In this document: one piece after another, positions 25,003 to 37,432 of the stretch
How positions within the stretch are numbered: the first letter of the stretch is position 1
Layout: each line of letters begins with the position of its first letter
Source: Elysia chlorotica
Lineage: Eukaryota; Mollusca; Gastropoda; Plakobranchidae
NCBI GenBank assembly: GCA_003991915.1
Contig: RQTK01000313.1
Span: 104,406 to 168,405, forward strand
Length of the DNA: 64,000 bases
Reading direction: 5' to 3'
Notes under the pieces: generated by a model
Databases searched by the model: none
What the model saw: the letters and a program-made list of their open reading frames with translations, nothing else
Told to the model about the DNA's origin: nothing
Made by a program: the position numbers and the translations under genes

Positions 25003-25008
25003 TTTATT
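25003..25008 (-). terminator. Candidate polyadenylation signal of the AKR gene
   Basis: AATAAA on the minus strand (TTTATT on plus) is about 2.55 kb past the AKR stop at 27563. The intervening 25010-27560 is AT-rich, without repeats or coding, and could be a long 3' UTR. Other signals may be used instead. Confidence 0.3.
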
Positions 25009-25009
25009 A

Positions 25010-27560
25010 AGAACACCATTGAAAGTGGTGATTCAGGGAAGTCAAATAGTGTTTTTTTTTAACACTAGACTTTTGCCTCTATAATCATCACCATTTTTTT
25101 CTGTACAGCTCACATTTTCTTTCCTTACTGATTACTCATTCCATTCATCCTAAAGAAAATTTAACAATATATTTACAAGAGAGTCAGTAATTAAGTCAAT
25201 ATATTTTTTTTTTTATTTAAAAATATTTTCAGGTGAGGTTAAATACATAAGAGAGGGGCAAAAATAGTTTCAAACCCTTAGGGAATGAATGAACAATCAT
25301 TTTGAGCCATTTGAAAATCATGAACATAATTACGTAATGTAGAAATTTTGGTTACAAATTAAAGGTTTCATACTGGTATATTTTGGAAACCAATATATCC
25401 ATTTATTACAGTGATATAATAAGGTAACATATCATCAAATGATAAGATAGGGTGGATAGAACATAAAACAATATTTCAAAATACAGTTGTAAATAGAAAT
25501 GCTCAGTACACTTTTGATACCATCATAAAACAGTCAAACAAAAACAAATGTTTCAGAGATACAAACATTTTATTAATGTTTCCCTACCTGGCCGAATTTA
25601 TATTCTATCAGCCAAATTTACACTTAATAAAAACTTATAAAAATCTGAACCAGCTCAATTGACTTGTAGTTGTAGTAACTAGTATTGCTGTTAAGCTGGT
25701 CAGATATGTAAAATAAGGCACTGTTTTGGAACCATGTTAACATAAAGAGTAATGGGGAACCAAGAGTTTTAATTGAGCAAAATAATCCCTGCCTTTAAAT
25801 CACTTACGTCCCACTGGATAAAATAATATCTTGATAGTCATGTGCAATTCAGTCTTTTCTATGAACTATTGTTCTTATTCTTAACAAGCAATGTAATACT
25901 GTAAATGTATTAAGAGTTTCATGGCAAGGTTTGCATTCAAGATGAAATGCAAATCAAGTCAGCAGAGGTTATATTGTAGAAACTACACACGTTATAAAAT
26001 TGTATGCAAGAGAGATCAGCTCATCTTTATCATTCACAGGCTGATGTTGTGTTGTGTACCAATTACTGTATAGAGAAAATTTGTACCAACATTTCTTGAA
26101 ATACCTTAAAATTGGTTTAAACTAATTTTGGAGGAGGCCTTAAGTGTATATCTTTACAGGATATTTAAAAAAATAAAATTATTTCTATCTTTTACGTGAT
26201 GATTCTCCATCAGCAACTTTGATGCTATTAGATAATATTCTTCCTAAATTTGGGAAAAATCTTTTTTTCCCATATTTGCAAGATAAGAACATCTTTTGAT
26301 ATGGTTTTAAATCTTACATTTAACATGCTATCTTCAGCTTAAGAGAATCATTAATATGTTTCTTCTTTTTTGTAACTGGTTATCATATCAAGATGAAAGT
26401 TAAATAACATGGGGTTTTATTTCATTGCACATGATGGAAAAACACAACAGGTAGATGGTTATAACAATGTTGTTTGTACATTCGCAAGTGCCATTAATTT
26501 TTGTATGTTGGTACCATTATACCTACAGCTAGAAAATTTTAGTAAGTAGTATAATTTAGAAGTTGGAAAAATTTAACATGAAAGGTATAAACTTGTGTCA
26601 GTTACTTGATAATCCCTCCAAGATAAAAAGTCAAAATAAAAGTGGATTCTTTCATAACAGCAAATAGTATGGGAACGGAGTAGAAGATACCTTCCCAAAA
26701 CTAGTAATGAGAACATTTCGTATTAACGTTATAGAACCATGCAGCTTTCTGGTCTTGAATCAAATCATTTAAGTCTATACTGCAGACCAAGCTAAAAATG
26801 AATCAAAGTACAAAGAAAGCCTCAACCTCATTGGTCTCCTTTTATCTCCTACAGAACAACTTCTCAGACGTTATGCCAAATTGCCATTTTCCCTGTAAAT
26901 TTTCTATATTGAAAAAATGATTTGGGGACTGAATCAAACCAATTTTTCATATGCTGATAAATATCACAATAACATGTTCAAAAGTATGACATAAAGTTTG
27001 TTTAAATAAATATGACAATCAAACTCTGAATCCAAAACAAACTCTTTATATCTGTACTTCTCTAAGTGATAGTTTTTATGTACTGGGTAAGATAAGAAAA
27101 GAAAACAAAAATAAAACATTAGCACTATAGATAAATTCATGATAAAAATATGATTGGTTGTAATAGGGATGTTTGCATATTTTGAATAACTATTGTTTTT
27201 CATTGCAGGAAAAAAAAAGAAAAAAGAGTCAGTATCATTAGAGCTGGAAGTTTGTGATATATTGTAAGTTAACACAACAACAAAAAATTAAAAATTCAAG
27301 AAAGTAAGAAATTAGGGTGGAATAAATCAGACTCATTTTTGCCATGCAATTTAGAAGGAGTCTTAATCAATAACATTATTTCAGAAACATTGTAAGAACA
27401 GTAGCACCTAAAAACATCAACAACTTCACAACACATAACATAATTTTCAACAATAGGTCAGCAGCATTCGATTGTATGATAAGCAAATCACACATTTCTA
27501 TTCCATCAGTCTCACGAGCTGGGTTGAAATAGGTAAAAACCGGGCACTGTATGCTTAGAA
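25010..27560 (-). other. AT-rich stretch after the AKR stop, possible 3' UTR
   Basis: No SINE, array or supported coding; two open frames of 78 and 103 codons look random. Unlike the SINE-rich 37-47 kb region it is free of mobile elements, which fits transcribed 3' UTR, but this is only suggestive. Confidence 0.35.
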
Positions 27561-27562
27561 TT

Positions 27563-30500
27563 CTAGAATTCTTCATAAAAAGGGTAGTACTTGTGATCCA
27601 GAGCTCTGTCAAAAAAAAAAAAAATTTAGTTTTTTATTGACTATGATGACAAGAAGAGATTTTAAAAAAAATAAAGTATGAACACAACACATAATCGGGA
27701 GAGAACATTACTTGACATATGATTTTTTTTAAATAGCACTAATAGCAGTTTATACTTTACTTTTGTATTTTTTTAATCTCTTCTTGTCATCATAATCAAT
27801 AATATTAATAAATAAAAAATGTATTATTGATTATGATGACAATAACAGATACAACAAACACACAAAAATTAAAGTATGAACTGATTTTAGTGCTATTTTA
27901 AAAAAAATCGTATGTCAAGTTATGTTCTCCCCTGGTTATGTGTTGTGTTCTCTGCGACCCCTCATCCCTGTTGTAAAGTCTAAATGGATATTTCATGAAA
28001 ACATACAATACCACAGGAGGAATGAATTAAATTTGAAAAAAAACATAAAAATTATTGTAAGTATTTTCTTTTAAATATTAAAAAAAAAAACTTTGCGCTC
28101 TTTTTCAAACTCCAAGCATTTGAATAAGGTTAAGTAGATGAGAAAGGCTCTTTCAGTTAAAATTGTCAAAGCTTGACATAAAGATATATCAACATAGAAA
28201 ATTGGAAACTACAATTCCCATTCAGATAAAGAGGTAGCTACACTACTATGACTTTGGGACGGGAGAGTTTAGATTTTGTCGAGATATCCCATTGTTATTA
28301 TCGATCCAATGTTATTTCAATATGATGTTGCTTCAAACAATAAGATAAAAACTGTAATGAGAAATGCAAAGCTGCTATGATATTGCCAAGACTTACAGAA
28401 CATAGTTAGAAGACAGGGACTCTAAATTTAGGTTCAATTTAGCTCACCAAGCAAGACCATTGAGTAATGTTTAACTATACAGCTTATTCTGGTCTTTAAA
28501 GAAGAACAATAAGTTTGCGAATATCATTTTATTATATTTTTTCAGATCTACTACAAGATGACAACATGGCGTTTCTGCTTTTTGAACTTCCCTTAATGTC
28601 TTTCAACAAAGTGGAAGAATCTTTTTGCAAAATCCATTAATCATACAAGCATAGCCACACCAAAATTTAGTGAATATGTGGTAACCCACAAAATAAATGG
28701 CAATAGGTCTTTTAAAAGACAAGGGAAGTTTTTTGGGGTTTTTATATTGAATTCTTGAATTATTTGTAAATTAAGTACTTACATTTTCTCATCATATCCC
28801 CTAAGATTTTTGTTTAAGGCGGCTAGGGCAGACATTTCCTCATCAGAGAGCTTGAAGTCAAAAACCTGTGAGACAATCAAAGAATATGGGGGAAGATTTT
28901 TATTTTAACATTGAGAAAATGACCAAAAACAGCTTGCAATCATCAATGGGTTGTAAAATTGTCTGAGTGTAGTCTTGGAACTTGTCCCAAGTTATGGGTT
29001 AGCTTTTGATGTTAAACATTAAGAAACCAACAACAAACCAATCAAAATTGGTAAGCTAGTTAAAATTAAGATATTCAGAAAAGATCAACCTTCTTATTTA
29101 AAACAAATGCTTGAGGTGAAACAGTGCCATTACAACTTTTGACATATAAGAACCCCCGTTTTAAACAACTTAAATTATATCCAACAAATCTTTTCTACGT
29201 CATTGAAATTAGTGATCCTTCATCATCAATCATATAAAATGGGTAAATTACGAGGGCAGGCTGATAAATAAGGGCCGTTTTTGAATAACTTTTTTATTTG
29301 AAGGACTACAGAAGCAAGTTACACATCAAATGAAAGCTTAGAGTCTCCCCTATCTGATGAACTATCATTTTTCAACATAGTCACCATCGCGTTCAATACA
29401 GAGGCGCCAGCGTTGTACAAGTTTTCGCATGCCGTCGGCGAAGAATTCTGGTGTCTGGGATCGGCACCAAGAGCGAACATCCGCCTCAACTTCTGCATCG
29501 GTTTCATAGTGATTTCCTTTGAGATGTTTCTTCAGCAAAGGAAATAAGAAAAAGTCAGACGGGGCCAAATCAGGACTGTATGTCGGATGTGGTATGGTAG
29601 GAAGTTCCAACTGCTGTAAAGCGCACTGGGTTTGGCGACTGGTGTGTGGCCGAGCATTATCGTGCTGGATGACAACGTCTTTGACTTTGTCCTGTCGAAC
29701 CCGTCTGAGCACCAACAGAAGGTAGACGAAATGATTGTTGCAAATAGAAGAGTGAAACAAAAAGACATTGCAAATGCGCTTGACATTTCAAAAGAACGAG
29801 TTCATCACATTATCACAGTCCACCTTGGTTACAGGAAAGTCTCGGCAAGATGGGTACCGAGACAGCTCACTGTGGAAATGAAGGCACAGAGGAAAACGAT
29901 CTGTACACAACTGTTGGAAAGATTCACTCATGACTGCGAGCGTTTTCTGCGGAGCATCATAACTGGTGACGAGTTTTGGGTGCATCACTATGACCCAGAG
30001 AGCAAGATGCAGTCTAGCAGTACCGACACAAGAACTCTCCAGCCCCGAAGAAGTTCAAAGTCGTCGAATCAGCTCGAAAGGTTTTGCTGACAATATTCTG
30101 GGACATGGAAGGTATCGTCCATATTGAGTTTTTGGAGCAAGGCACAACAATAAATTCAGAGAGATATGTGTCAACTCTGCGTGCATTGAAGAGCCGACTC
30201 AGACGGGTTCGACAGGACAAAGTCAAAGACGTTGTCATCCAGCACGATAATGCTCGGCCACACACCAGTCGCCAAACCCAGTGCGCTTTACAGCAGTTGG
30301 AACTTCCTACCATACCACATCCGACATACAGTCCTGATTTGGCCCCGTCTGACTTTTTCTTATTTCCTTTGCTGAAGAAACATCTCAAAGGAAATCACTA
30401 TGAAACCGATGCAGAAGTTGAGGCGGATGTTCGCTCTTGGTGCCGATCCCAGACACCAGAATTCTTCGCCGACGGCATGCGAAAACTTGTACAACGCTGG

Positions 30501-32776
30501 CGCCTCTGTATTGAACGCGATGGTGACTATGTTGAAAAATGATAGTTCATCAGATAGGGGAGACTCTAAGCTTTCATTTGATGTGTAACTTGCTTCTGTA
30601 GTCCTTCAAATAAAAAAGTTATTTAAAAACGGCCCTTATTTATCAGCCTGCCCTCGTATATTTTTATTTTATATGAATTTGGCTAATTGTTGCCATTACA
30701 ACTTTTGACATATAAGAACCCCCGTGATAAAAGACTTAAATTATATCCAACAAATCTTTTCTCCGTCATTGAAATATGTGATCCCTCATCATCAATCATA
30801 ATGGGAATAAAAACAAAAGAAAGTACTTGTCAAACTGACCTGTATGTTTTCTTCGATTCGACTTTGGGTGACACTTTTTGGAACAGCTGTTATACCCACT
30901 TGAACTAAATATCTGATGGCAACCTGAAAAGTTTGTAAATCATAGTTATTATTAGTAGGCATCAACCATTCAAAATATTAATTATATGGATGAACAAAAA
31001 GATCATATGTTAATGTACAGGAGATCTTCAAGGTTTTGATTTTAAAACATTCATTGGATTTATTTGTACGAGTAATGAAAAATATTTTAAGGAAGAGTTG
31101 TACAGTTTAATCTATGTCTCTGGTTCCAAAATAAGAACATTCAAAATATATAAAAGCATATGCTTCTTTAAATGAGCAACTTTAATTTGGTTTATTTGAA
31201 CAAGTAATATAAAACCCAAATAACAACATCAAAACACATGAAGGCATACAGTGGAAACCTCATAATTCAAATTGTTTGGTATTTGAACTAAACTTCGAAT
31301 TCAGAAGATTCCAATTACAGAAGGGGGCATACCTAAACCACAAAAGTTTTAAATTTAGGAGACAGTTACTTACATTGATCGGAAAACTGTGTTTATATAT
31401 TTTCCCATTGTTTATTTTCCATAGCAACCTTCTCCCAACCCTTTTTCTTTTAAAGGCATGTTTTGGGCAGCAATAAGCCTTGAGTTCTGCTTGACAAATA
31501 GTACTTTTGTATTCCCTTTTTGGCGTGTGAGCTTCAAATTAAGAGAATCAAACCAGGAGCACTTCCAATTATGAAGAACCAACGAGAAAAAAAAAACTGT
31601 TCTCTTTTAAAGTTCTGTTAATGAGAAATTCAAATCATCAGACTTTGTTTTATGAGGTTTACACTGTATATGAATCTTCAAATGTACAATAAAAGAAAAT
31701 GTATTCCTCTGATTCAGAACTACTGAAAACAATGTAAAAATAGTGAATAACGAAAAGATCAAAAATTTCTGAGGAGAGAGGGGGTGGATGTGTTTTTGTT
31801 TCTCTTACCTGAGCAGGAGTCTTTTTGTGTTTGGCAGCTATCTCCTTCAGAACTGGCTCATCTAACAACTTGACGTGTTGCTGGCTGTGAAAACAGAGAA
31901 ATATTGGTAATCGTAGGAGTGTAAATTCTTAAGACTAGTGCCCAATGCCTTTGAAAGGTGTTCAATTCAAAACCCAACACTCGGATAATGTTTATTAATC
32001 CTTGACTTTATATGTGGTTGTCGTAAATTAAAACATAATTATTACATCTGCGTATCAAGATCCCTTGTAAAATCAAGTCTCTTAATCAGACCTTCTATAC
32101 AATGATTCAGTCTACCATAACAGTGAGTATAAAATGTGTGGCTGCCATTGAAAAGCAAAGACTCAGGAGTTTCTAGTTTTAAGATACCCAAAATTGGTTT
32201 GTTTTTCTCAGTTCTTGTGTCTGTGAAAGTGGAATTTTTAAATTCCTAAAAAGAAAAAGAAAAAAAGTAAAATCTCTGAATCTTATGCCCCTTTCTGCCA
32301 TCACACTTGTGGCATATATTTCTTCTTCTTTTCCAGCTAAAACTTCAGTGTTGAAGACACCTCAGGTTATTACAAACTATTTTTAGAAGTGTCCAGTTTT
32401 TTTTTGTCCAACAACTTGTATGTATCTAGTATAACTAATGGAAAGTCTTAAAAGTTAAACTGTAAACAATTAAACGACTTACTCCATACTTGGTGTGCCT
32501 AAGGGAGCAAATGCTATCACAACAATATTTTTGGTTTTGCAGAATTCAATCAGTTTACTGTTGGTGTTATGGCAATTCACTTCCACCTGTATTTGAAAGA
32601 GAATGACAGTTGTTGCAGTAGCAGAATGACATATTTCATTTATGTAGTTTTGAAGCTACATGAAAAAATTATTTATTCTCAACTTTACCATGAAATAGGT
32701 ACTGATCTAATCAACCTATTGATAATTATGCTAATAATAATAACAACAATAATAATTATGATAATGATGATGATGG

Positions 32777-32857
<81 letters not shown>

Positions 32858-35800
32858 TAAAAATGGCATGTCTTTGAAATATATTGCCCTGCTAGCCCAG
32901 TGATAAATTATATATATTGGACCAACATTGCTCTTCTAGACTGTTTATATGACCAAAATCATTCAGCTTTTCATTTATTATTTTAAAGAAATGTGTAAAA
33001 GCTGATACATGATAAGCATTGCAAGCGTTTAAATTTAACAAAATTGATATATTTGATTTAAGCGCCTCCAATCATTTACATCTACCTAATATTAATTCAT
33101 TGATATGTCTTGGATTAAGCGAATGCTGGCACTTTAGTATGAATTTCAACAGAAAGAAAATATAAAAGAGAAAGAAAAGAGAGAACCAACATCGGTATAA
33201 ATTTCAACAGAAAGAAAATATAAAAAAGAAAGAAATGAGAGAACCAACATCAGTATAAATTTCAACAGAAAGAAAATATAAAAGAGAAAGAAAAGAGAGA
33301 ACCAACATCAGTATAAATTTCAACAGAAAGAAAATATAAAAGAGAAAGAAATGAGAGAACCAACATCACTCAGTATGAATTTCAACAAAAAGGAAATATA
33401 AAAGAGAAAGAAATGAGAGGACCAACATCACTCAGTATGAATTTCAACAGAAAGGAAATATAAAAAAAGAAAGAAATGACGGAACCAACATAAGTATAAA
33501 TTTCAACAGAAAGGAAATATCACAACAACAAATAATAAAGAAATGAGAGAACCAACCTGCATGGCTACGGGATTCACCCTGGCCGAGTCCAGCAATCTCT
33601 GGATCTGCTTGCTGTTAAAGTTGCTCAGCCCGATGTCTTTAGTGAGTCCCATGTCTCGGCAGTCTTCTAGGGCCTGAGAGGTGACCAATTGAGCAGTTAA
33701 AAACTTTCCACTCGATAGGTAAACATCTACTTTAATTTTTTTATGAGCTTAAAAGAAAATCAATTCTTAATGGAAAAAATATGACTTTAAAAGATATGGT
33801 TTGTTTTCTAGGATTTACCTGTAAAGAAAACTAGAAATTCATTCATATTTAGATGAAGAGTTCTGATTTTGACATTTACAATGATACATGAATTGATATA
33901 GTGATCAAATGGAATGCCCAACATGAAATGAACAAATTGTACATAGTTATGTACAAAAATATGAAAAACAATAATTTAAAACTGCTTTCTCCCCGAATAA
34001 GTCCCAAGTGAAAGAAAAAAAGGTACTATACCTGCCAGGTGTCTACAAAGTCTACATCAGAGTAAAGAGTCTTGCCATTTTCATCTTGAGGTAGAAGCTC
34101 ACCACCTTCCTGCAGAAGTTATAAATACAACAATAAAAAAGTTGCGAAATCTACGACAAGTTGCAGTTCAATATAATCACAAGCAGAATGCATGTTACTC
34201 AAAAAGTACTTAAAATAAAGTTTTTGAGTGATGTTTCGCAGAAGTTATAAATACAACAATAAAAAAAGTTGCGAAATCTACGACAAGATGCAGTTCTATA
34301 GAATCACACGCAGAATGTATGTTACTTAAAAAGTACTTAAAATAAATTTTTAGAGTGATGTTTCGCAATTCAGGGAAATGTTTATGGCCAAATATTGCTA
34401 CTGAGTTGAGGCAAATAAAGAAAAAAAGTTGCAAAATCTACAAGGCGCAGTTAAATATAATCACATGCAGAATGCATATTACTTAAAAAGTACTTAAAAT
34501 AAAGTTTTAGAGTGTGTTTCTCAATTCAGGGAATTATTTACAGCCCAAATAATGCTACTGAGTTGATGGCAGAAAGTTTAGGACAAAACAGTGAAGTATT
34601 TAAATAAGATAAGTTATTATTTACAGTCTTTAATTACGAGGACCCAGTTTTCTGACAAGTTAACATTCCTTCACATTTCCAAATATTTTTTGTTATGTTG
34701 TTCAGCTATTTGCTGATTGTTATATAAAATTCTCTCTCCTCTTCAGTTCTGTGCAGACCAAATTACTAAAAATTAATATTTCTTTTTTTTTTCTTTTTTT
34801 TTATCTCCATAGCAGGTCTTAGGTAGGTTAAAATATCCTTAAAAAATGCCTGGCCAAAAAATTGCTAATGGAATAGGCTATGAATTTTCAAAGGGTGAAA
34901 GATAAAACATTCACTCACAGATAAGCTGCCCTGTAAGAGAACAGAAAGAAATAGAAAGATAACCCATTAATGATTACCTTGTAAGCCATTGGCCAGTGTA
35001 TGAGATAGAGATCCAGATACTCCAGGCCTAGATCATCTAGTGTCTTTTTTAAGCTTGGCAACACTAGATCAGGTCTGTGGCAGGTATTCCATAACTGTGG
35101 AAAAAAAGCATACCATACATGATGATGTTCGTGTTATTTGATTTATGAAAAAAGTAATTGTACCGTCACCCATTTCCCATCTGCTTGTTTGGAAAAAAAT
35201 CAAATAAAAATGATGAAATCACAAGACAATGATTATGTAAAATTAATGTCATCAGAGTTATGGAAAAAATGAATAGTAAGCTCCCCCACTTCCCATCCAT
35301 ATGACTAATGTTGTGATGGCAACGGTGGTGATGATACCTGCTTGTTTTGAGAAAAAAAACACACACTACAAATACTTATGTTTCAAAATTAAAGGTAATT
35401 TGAAATGATGAATGTAATGATTACAATAAGGAATAATCTGTTTGGCTGTCCCTAAACAAAAATATTTTTTTTAATTTTTCCCATACTGTGGCGATCATAA
35501 GTGAAGTCCTTGCTTTAAAAAACTCAGATAAAAAGCACACACACACACACTCATATTTCAAAACCTAAGAAAAATTTCAATAAAACGATAACAATAAGAA
35601 ACACAAGCTACTTTTCTTGTCCCTAAACAAACAAAACATGAAAAGCGTGAAAAATAAAAAAATTGTTACCTTGCTCACGACAAAAAGATCCTGTCTTTTG
35701 ACGACTCCCTCAACAATGAGCTCTTTGAGAGCGTGTCCTACGGCCCGCTCGTTCCTGTAGATGGCAGCACAGTCGATGTGCCTGTAGCCGGCACGCACAG

Positions 35801-36617
35801 CCGCCTTCACTGCAAGGATCACCTCATCCTCACCCTGGGTTTAGAAAGTAAACATTAGTGATACCAACTCATCGTTATCTTTTTTTTCTTGGACATTTTC
35901 ACGTAAAGCCGCGCAGCATATTAAATCATAAAACATGGCTCTTTCACATACTTTTACTGAACACTGACTTGAAGTTTACAGAAAATTGGCACCACTTAAA
36001 TATAGATTTAAATAAATTATCAACTCATAAAACATAGCCCGTTCACATATCTTTACTCAACTCCTACCTGCAAAATTTTATTTATGCTGGAAATCATTAA
36101 GTTTACAGAAAATTTGCATCATTTCAATATAGATTTAAATTTACAGTGGGTTCCACAGAAGAATAATCCTCTTGCGGACAGCCTAAAAGTAAAAGATTGA
36201 TCAATCACATTTATAAATATTAAAGAGAGACTAAAGTCAAAAAGAGAATCAGTGTCTCTTAAAGGTGTATACATCCTAAACAAGACTTATTTTAAAGTGA
36301 AGTCGACTGTATCTTCAAAAAGATGATAAATTCTCACCGATCTGCAAGTTCTCAAGATTTGAAGAAAATGATACACAGACACAAAACTACTCAAATTTGA
36401 AGAAGAGGATTGGCTATGAGAGGAAAAGCATGAGAAAACAGGACTTCTAATACTGTAATATTTTTTTCTTCAAAATCATATCTGTCCTTTGACATAAAAT
36501 TTTAGGTCTTTTTTTTTTTTGGTTGTAAGTTACCTGCAATGGTGTGTACGTTCCCAGACCAATGACAGGAAAACGAGCTCCACTTGAGAGCGTTACGTAT
36601 TCTGTTGCCGCACTCAT
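27563..36617 (-). CDS. Aldo-keto reductase (AKR1-type), 10 coding exons, 316 aa
   Basis: Exons in transcript order are 36617-36534, 35834-35670, 35094-34978, 34109-34032, 33673-33557, 32586-32483, 31884-31809, 30923-30840, 28865-28783 and 27605-27563. The total is 951 nt with all phases consistent. The product is a cytosolic (alpha/beta)8-barrel NADPH-dependent reductase of carbonyl compounds. The catalytic tetrad is complete: D49 (GYRHIDCA), Y54 (IYRNE), K83 (VVSK|LWN) and H116 (LIHWP). The IGLSNFN motif and the cofactor loop [13 protein letters not shown] (K263, R269, N273) match NADPH-specific members. The C terminus YYPFYEEF is typical and the length is that of the family. Substrate preference cannot be read from the sequence. 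Intron 8 carries a mariner element, and several junctions have tandem repeats beside them. Confidence 0.95.
27636..27950. repeat. Nested foldback (inverted repeat) in AKR intron 9
   Basis: An arm at about 27680-27765 is complementary to 27870-27950 (GAACACAACACATAA against TTATGTGTTGTGTTC; GACATATGATTTTTTTT against AAAAAAAATCGTATGTC). Nested within are three copies of ATTGATTATGATGACAA-type sequence at about 27636, 27776 (inverted) and 27824. It is compatible with a degraded nonautonomous element, or a transcript hairpin; no coding. Confidence 0.65.
29125..29243. repeat. Left copy of a ~118-bp direct repeat flanking the mariner element
   Basis: Matches 30691-30803 (TGCCATTACAACTTTTGACA, AAGAACCCCCGT, CATCATCAATCAT) with about ten differences. 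The right copy ends about 36 bp from the exon 8 donor, so this looks like a tandem intron duplication into which the transposon later inserted. Confidence 0.8.
29251..30656 (+). mobile_element. Rearranged mariner-type transposon with 459-bp inverted arms
   Basis: The element is flanked by TA on both sides (29249-29250 and 30657-30658) and begins CGAGGGCAGGCTGATAAATA, with the reverse complement at its right end. Arms 29251-29709 and 30198-30656 are equal in length and, where compared, differ at one position (29283). The unique centre is 29710-30197. The arms each encode the C-terminal half of the transposase, including QHDNARPHT and [11 protein letters not shown] with 34 residues between the aspartates (DD34D). 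The centre carries the helix-turn-helix region and the [16 protein letters not shown] block. The original 5' end and N-terminal domain have been replaced by an inverted copy of the 3' end. Confidence 0.92.
29710..30542 (+). pseudogene. Mariner transposase remnant, N-terminally truncated and frameshifted
   Basis: Starting just after the left arm, the plus strand reads [17 protein letters not shown] and [12 protein letters not shown] (helix-turn-helix part), then [11 protein letters not shown] and [14 protein letters not shown] with the first catalytic aspartate. A single frameshift at about 30010-30018 then moves the frame. Reading resumes as [20 protein letters not shown], and the second and third aspartates follow near HDNARPH and LAPSDFF, ending at 30542. 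The first ~90 residues usual for the family are missing. It cannot make an active enzyme as it stands. A second copy of the C-terminal part is in the left arm on the minus strand (29709-29365). Confidence 0.88.
30691..30803. repeat. Right copy of the ~118-bp direct repeat flanking the mariner element
   Basis: Partner of 29125-29243. It lies outside the TA target site, so it is not part of the transposon. Confidence 0.8.
32776..32856. repeat. (AAT)n microsatellite
   Basis: About 27 uninterrupted AAT units in AKR intron 5. Confidence 0.95.
33134..33556 (-). repeat. Seven-unit ~60-bp array starting at the exon 5 donor of the AKR gene
   Basis: Units of about 56-64 bp contain TATAAATTTCAACAGAAAG and GAGAGAACCAACAT. 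Read on the minus strand, the real donor is CAG|GTTGGTTCTCTCATTTC, and internal units begin ATGTTGGTTCTCTCATTTC, so each unit repeats the intronic side of the 5' splice site. Confidence 0.9.
34112..34540 (-). repeat. About three ~126-bp units starting at the exon 4 acceptor of the AKR gene
   Basis: GCAGAAGTTATAAATACAA at 34112 recurs at 34238, and a third, more diverged unit follows from about 34395. The first unit contains the pyrimidine tract and the AG of the real acceptor (exon start 34109). The second has TTCTGCGAAAC instead, so the AG is lost. Confidence 0.8.
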
Positions 36618-36988
36618 GGTTGTATGTTGAAAAAACGTCTTTTAAGAATCTGGAAAAAAAGGTTAAACGTAACAAATTGTATCACAATAATTAAATAAGT
36701 TGGAGTAAAAAAAACAACCACTAAACTACACTAAAGACTATGTCTGCGGCATTCAACTTTTTTTTTCAAAAGTGAAGTACAGCAGAGTATTAAACATAAA
36801 AATTTATAATAAATATTGACATGTCTTTTTATTCATCTAATATTAAAGTCACTGATATCAATAGAAGATAATTTATCCTGTGTCGCTCTTATTTTTATAT
36901 ATTTTTTGTCCAGCCTGATTTTACTGAAGCCCTGTGCAGAAACTAGTAAAATTATTTTCTTTTTTAATTTACAAATGAACCTACTCAC

Positions 36989-37110
36989 TTATAAAAAACC
37001 GAACACACACTGACGTCTTGAATATTAGGGGCCTACAATACTGACAAGAGCTGAGAATCAGAATGTGTACAGTCACTTCGAAAGTTGGTCAGACGCAAAC
37101 CAGCACAACC
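36989..37110 (-). other. Putative noncoding first exon of the AKR gene
   Basis: On the minus strand a donor ATAA|GTGAGTAGG (exon end 36989) lies upstream of a good acceptor TTTTTTTCCAG (exon resumes at 36649), 32 nt before the ATG at 36617. The 5' boundary and promoter are not resolved; 37110 is an approximate limit. Confidence 0.35.
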
Positions 37111-37432
37111 CACTTCAGAAATAGATTATGGGTCATAAGCGCAACGTTGCAGAAGCTTACAACTTGGCCTTAGAAGCATTCTTATTCGCAAATTTGAAGG
37201 CCAGTTCTAAGCTTGTAAGATTGTGCTTATGGCCCCATGTGTGTATGATTGTGTGTAGGCCTATACAGTGCACTCTATCCAGAGATAACAGAAATCTATG
37301 TCATGCTTGGCTTATCTTTGGTAACGCACTGAGCAGTTCATATATATGGAACACACCAGTGTCAAAAGGGGTAGGATTATTCCCAGCTTTCTATGAAGGT
37401 TACGAATTAGTTTAGTTGTAATTTCCAATCCA

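Noticed and set aside
29251-30656. Two independent mariner copies in opposite orientation
   Set aside because: Only one TA-flanked unit exists, the arms are equal in length and the N-terminal half occurs once, so it is one rearranged element.
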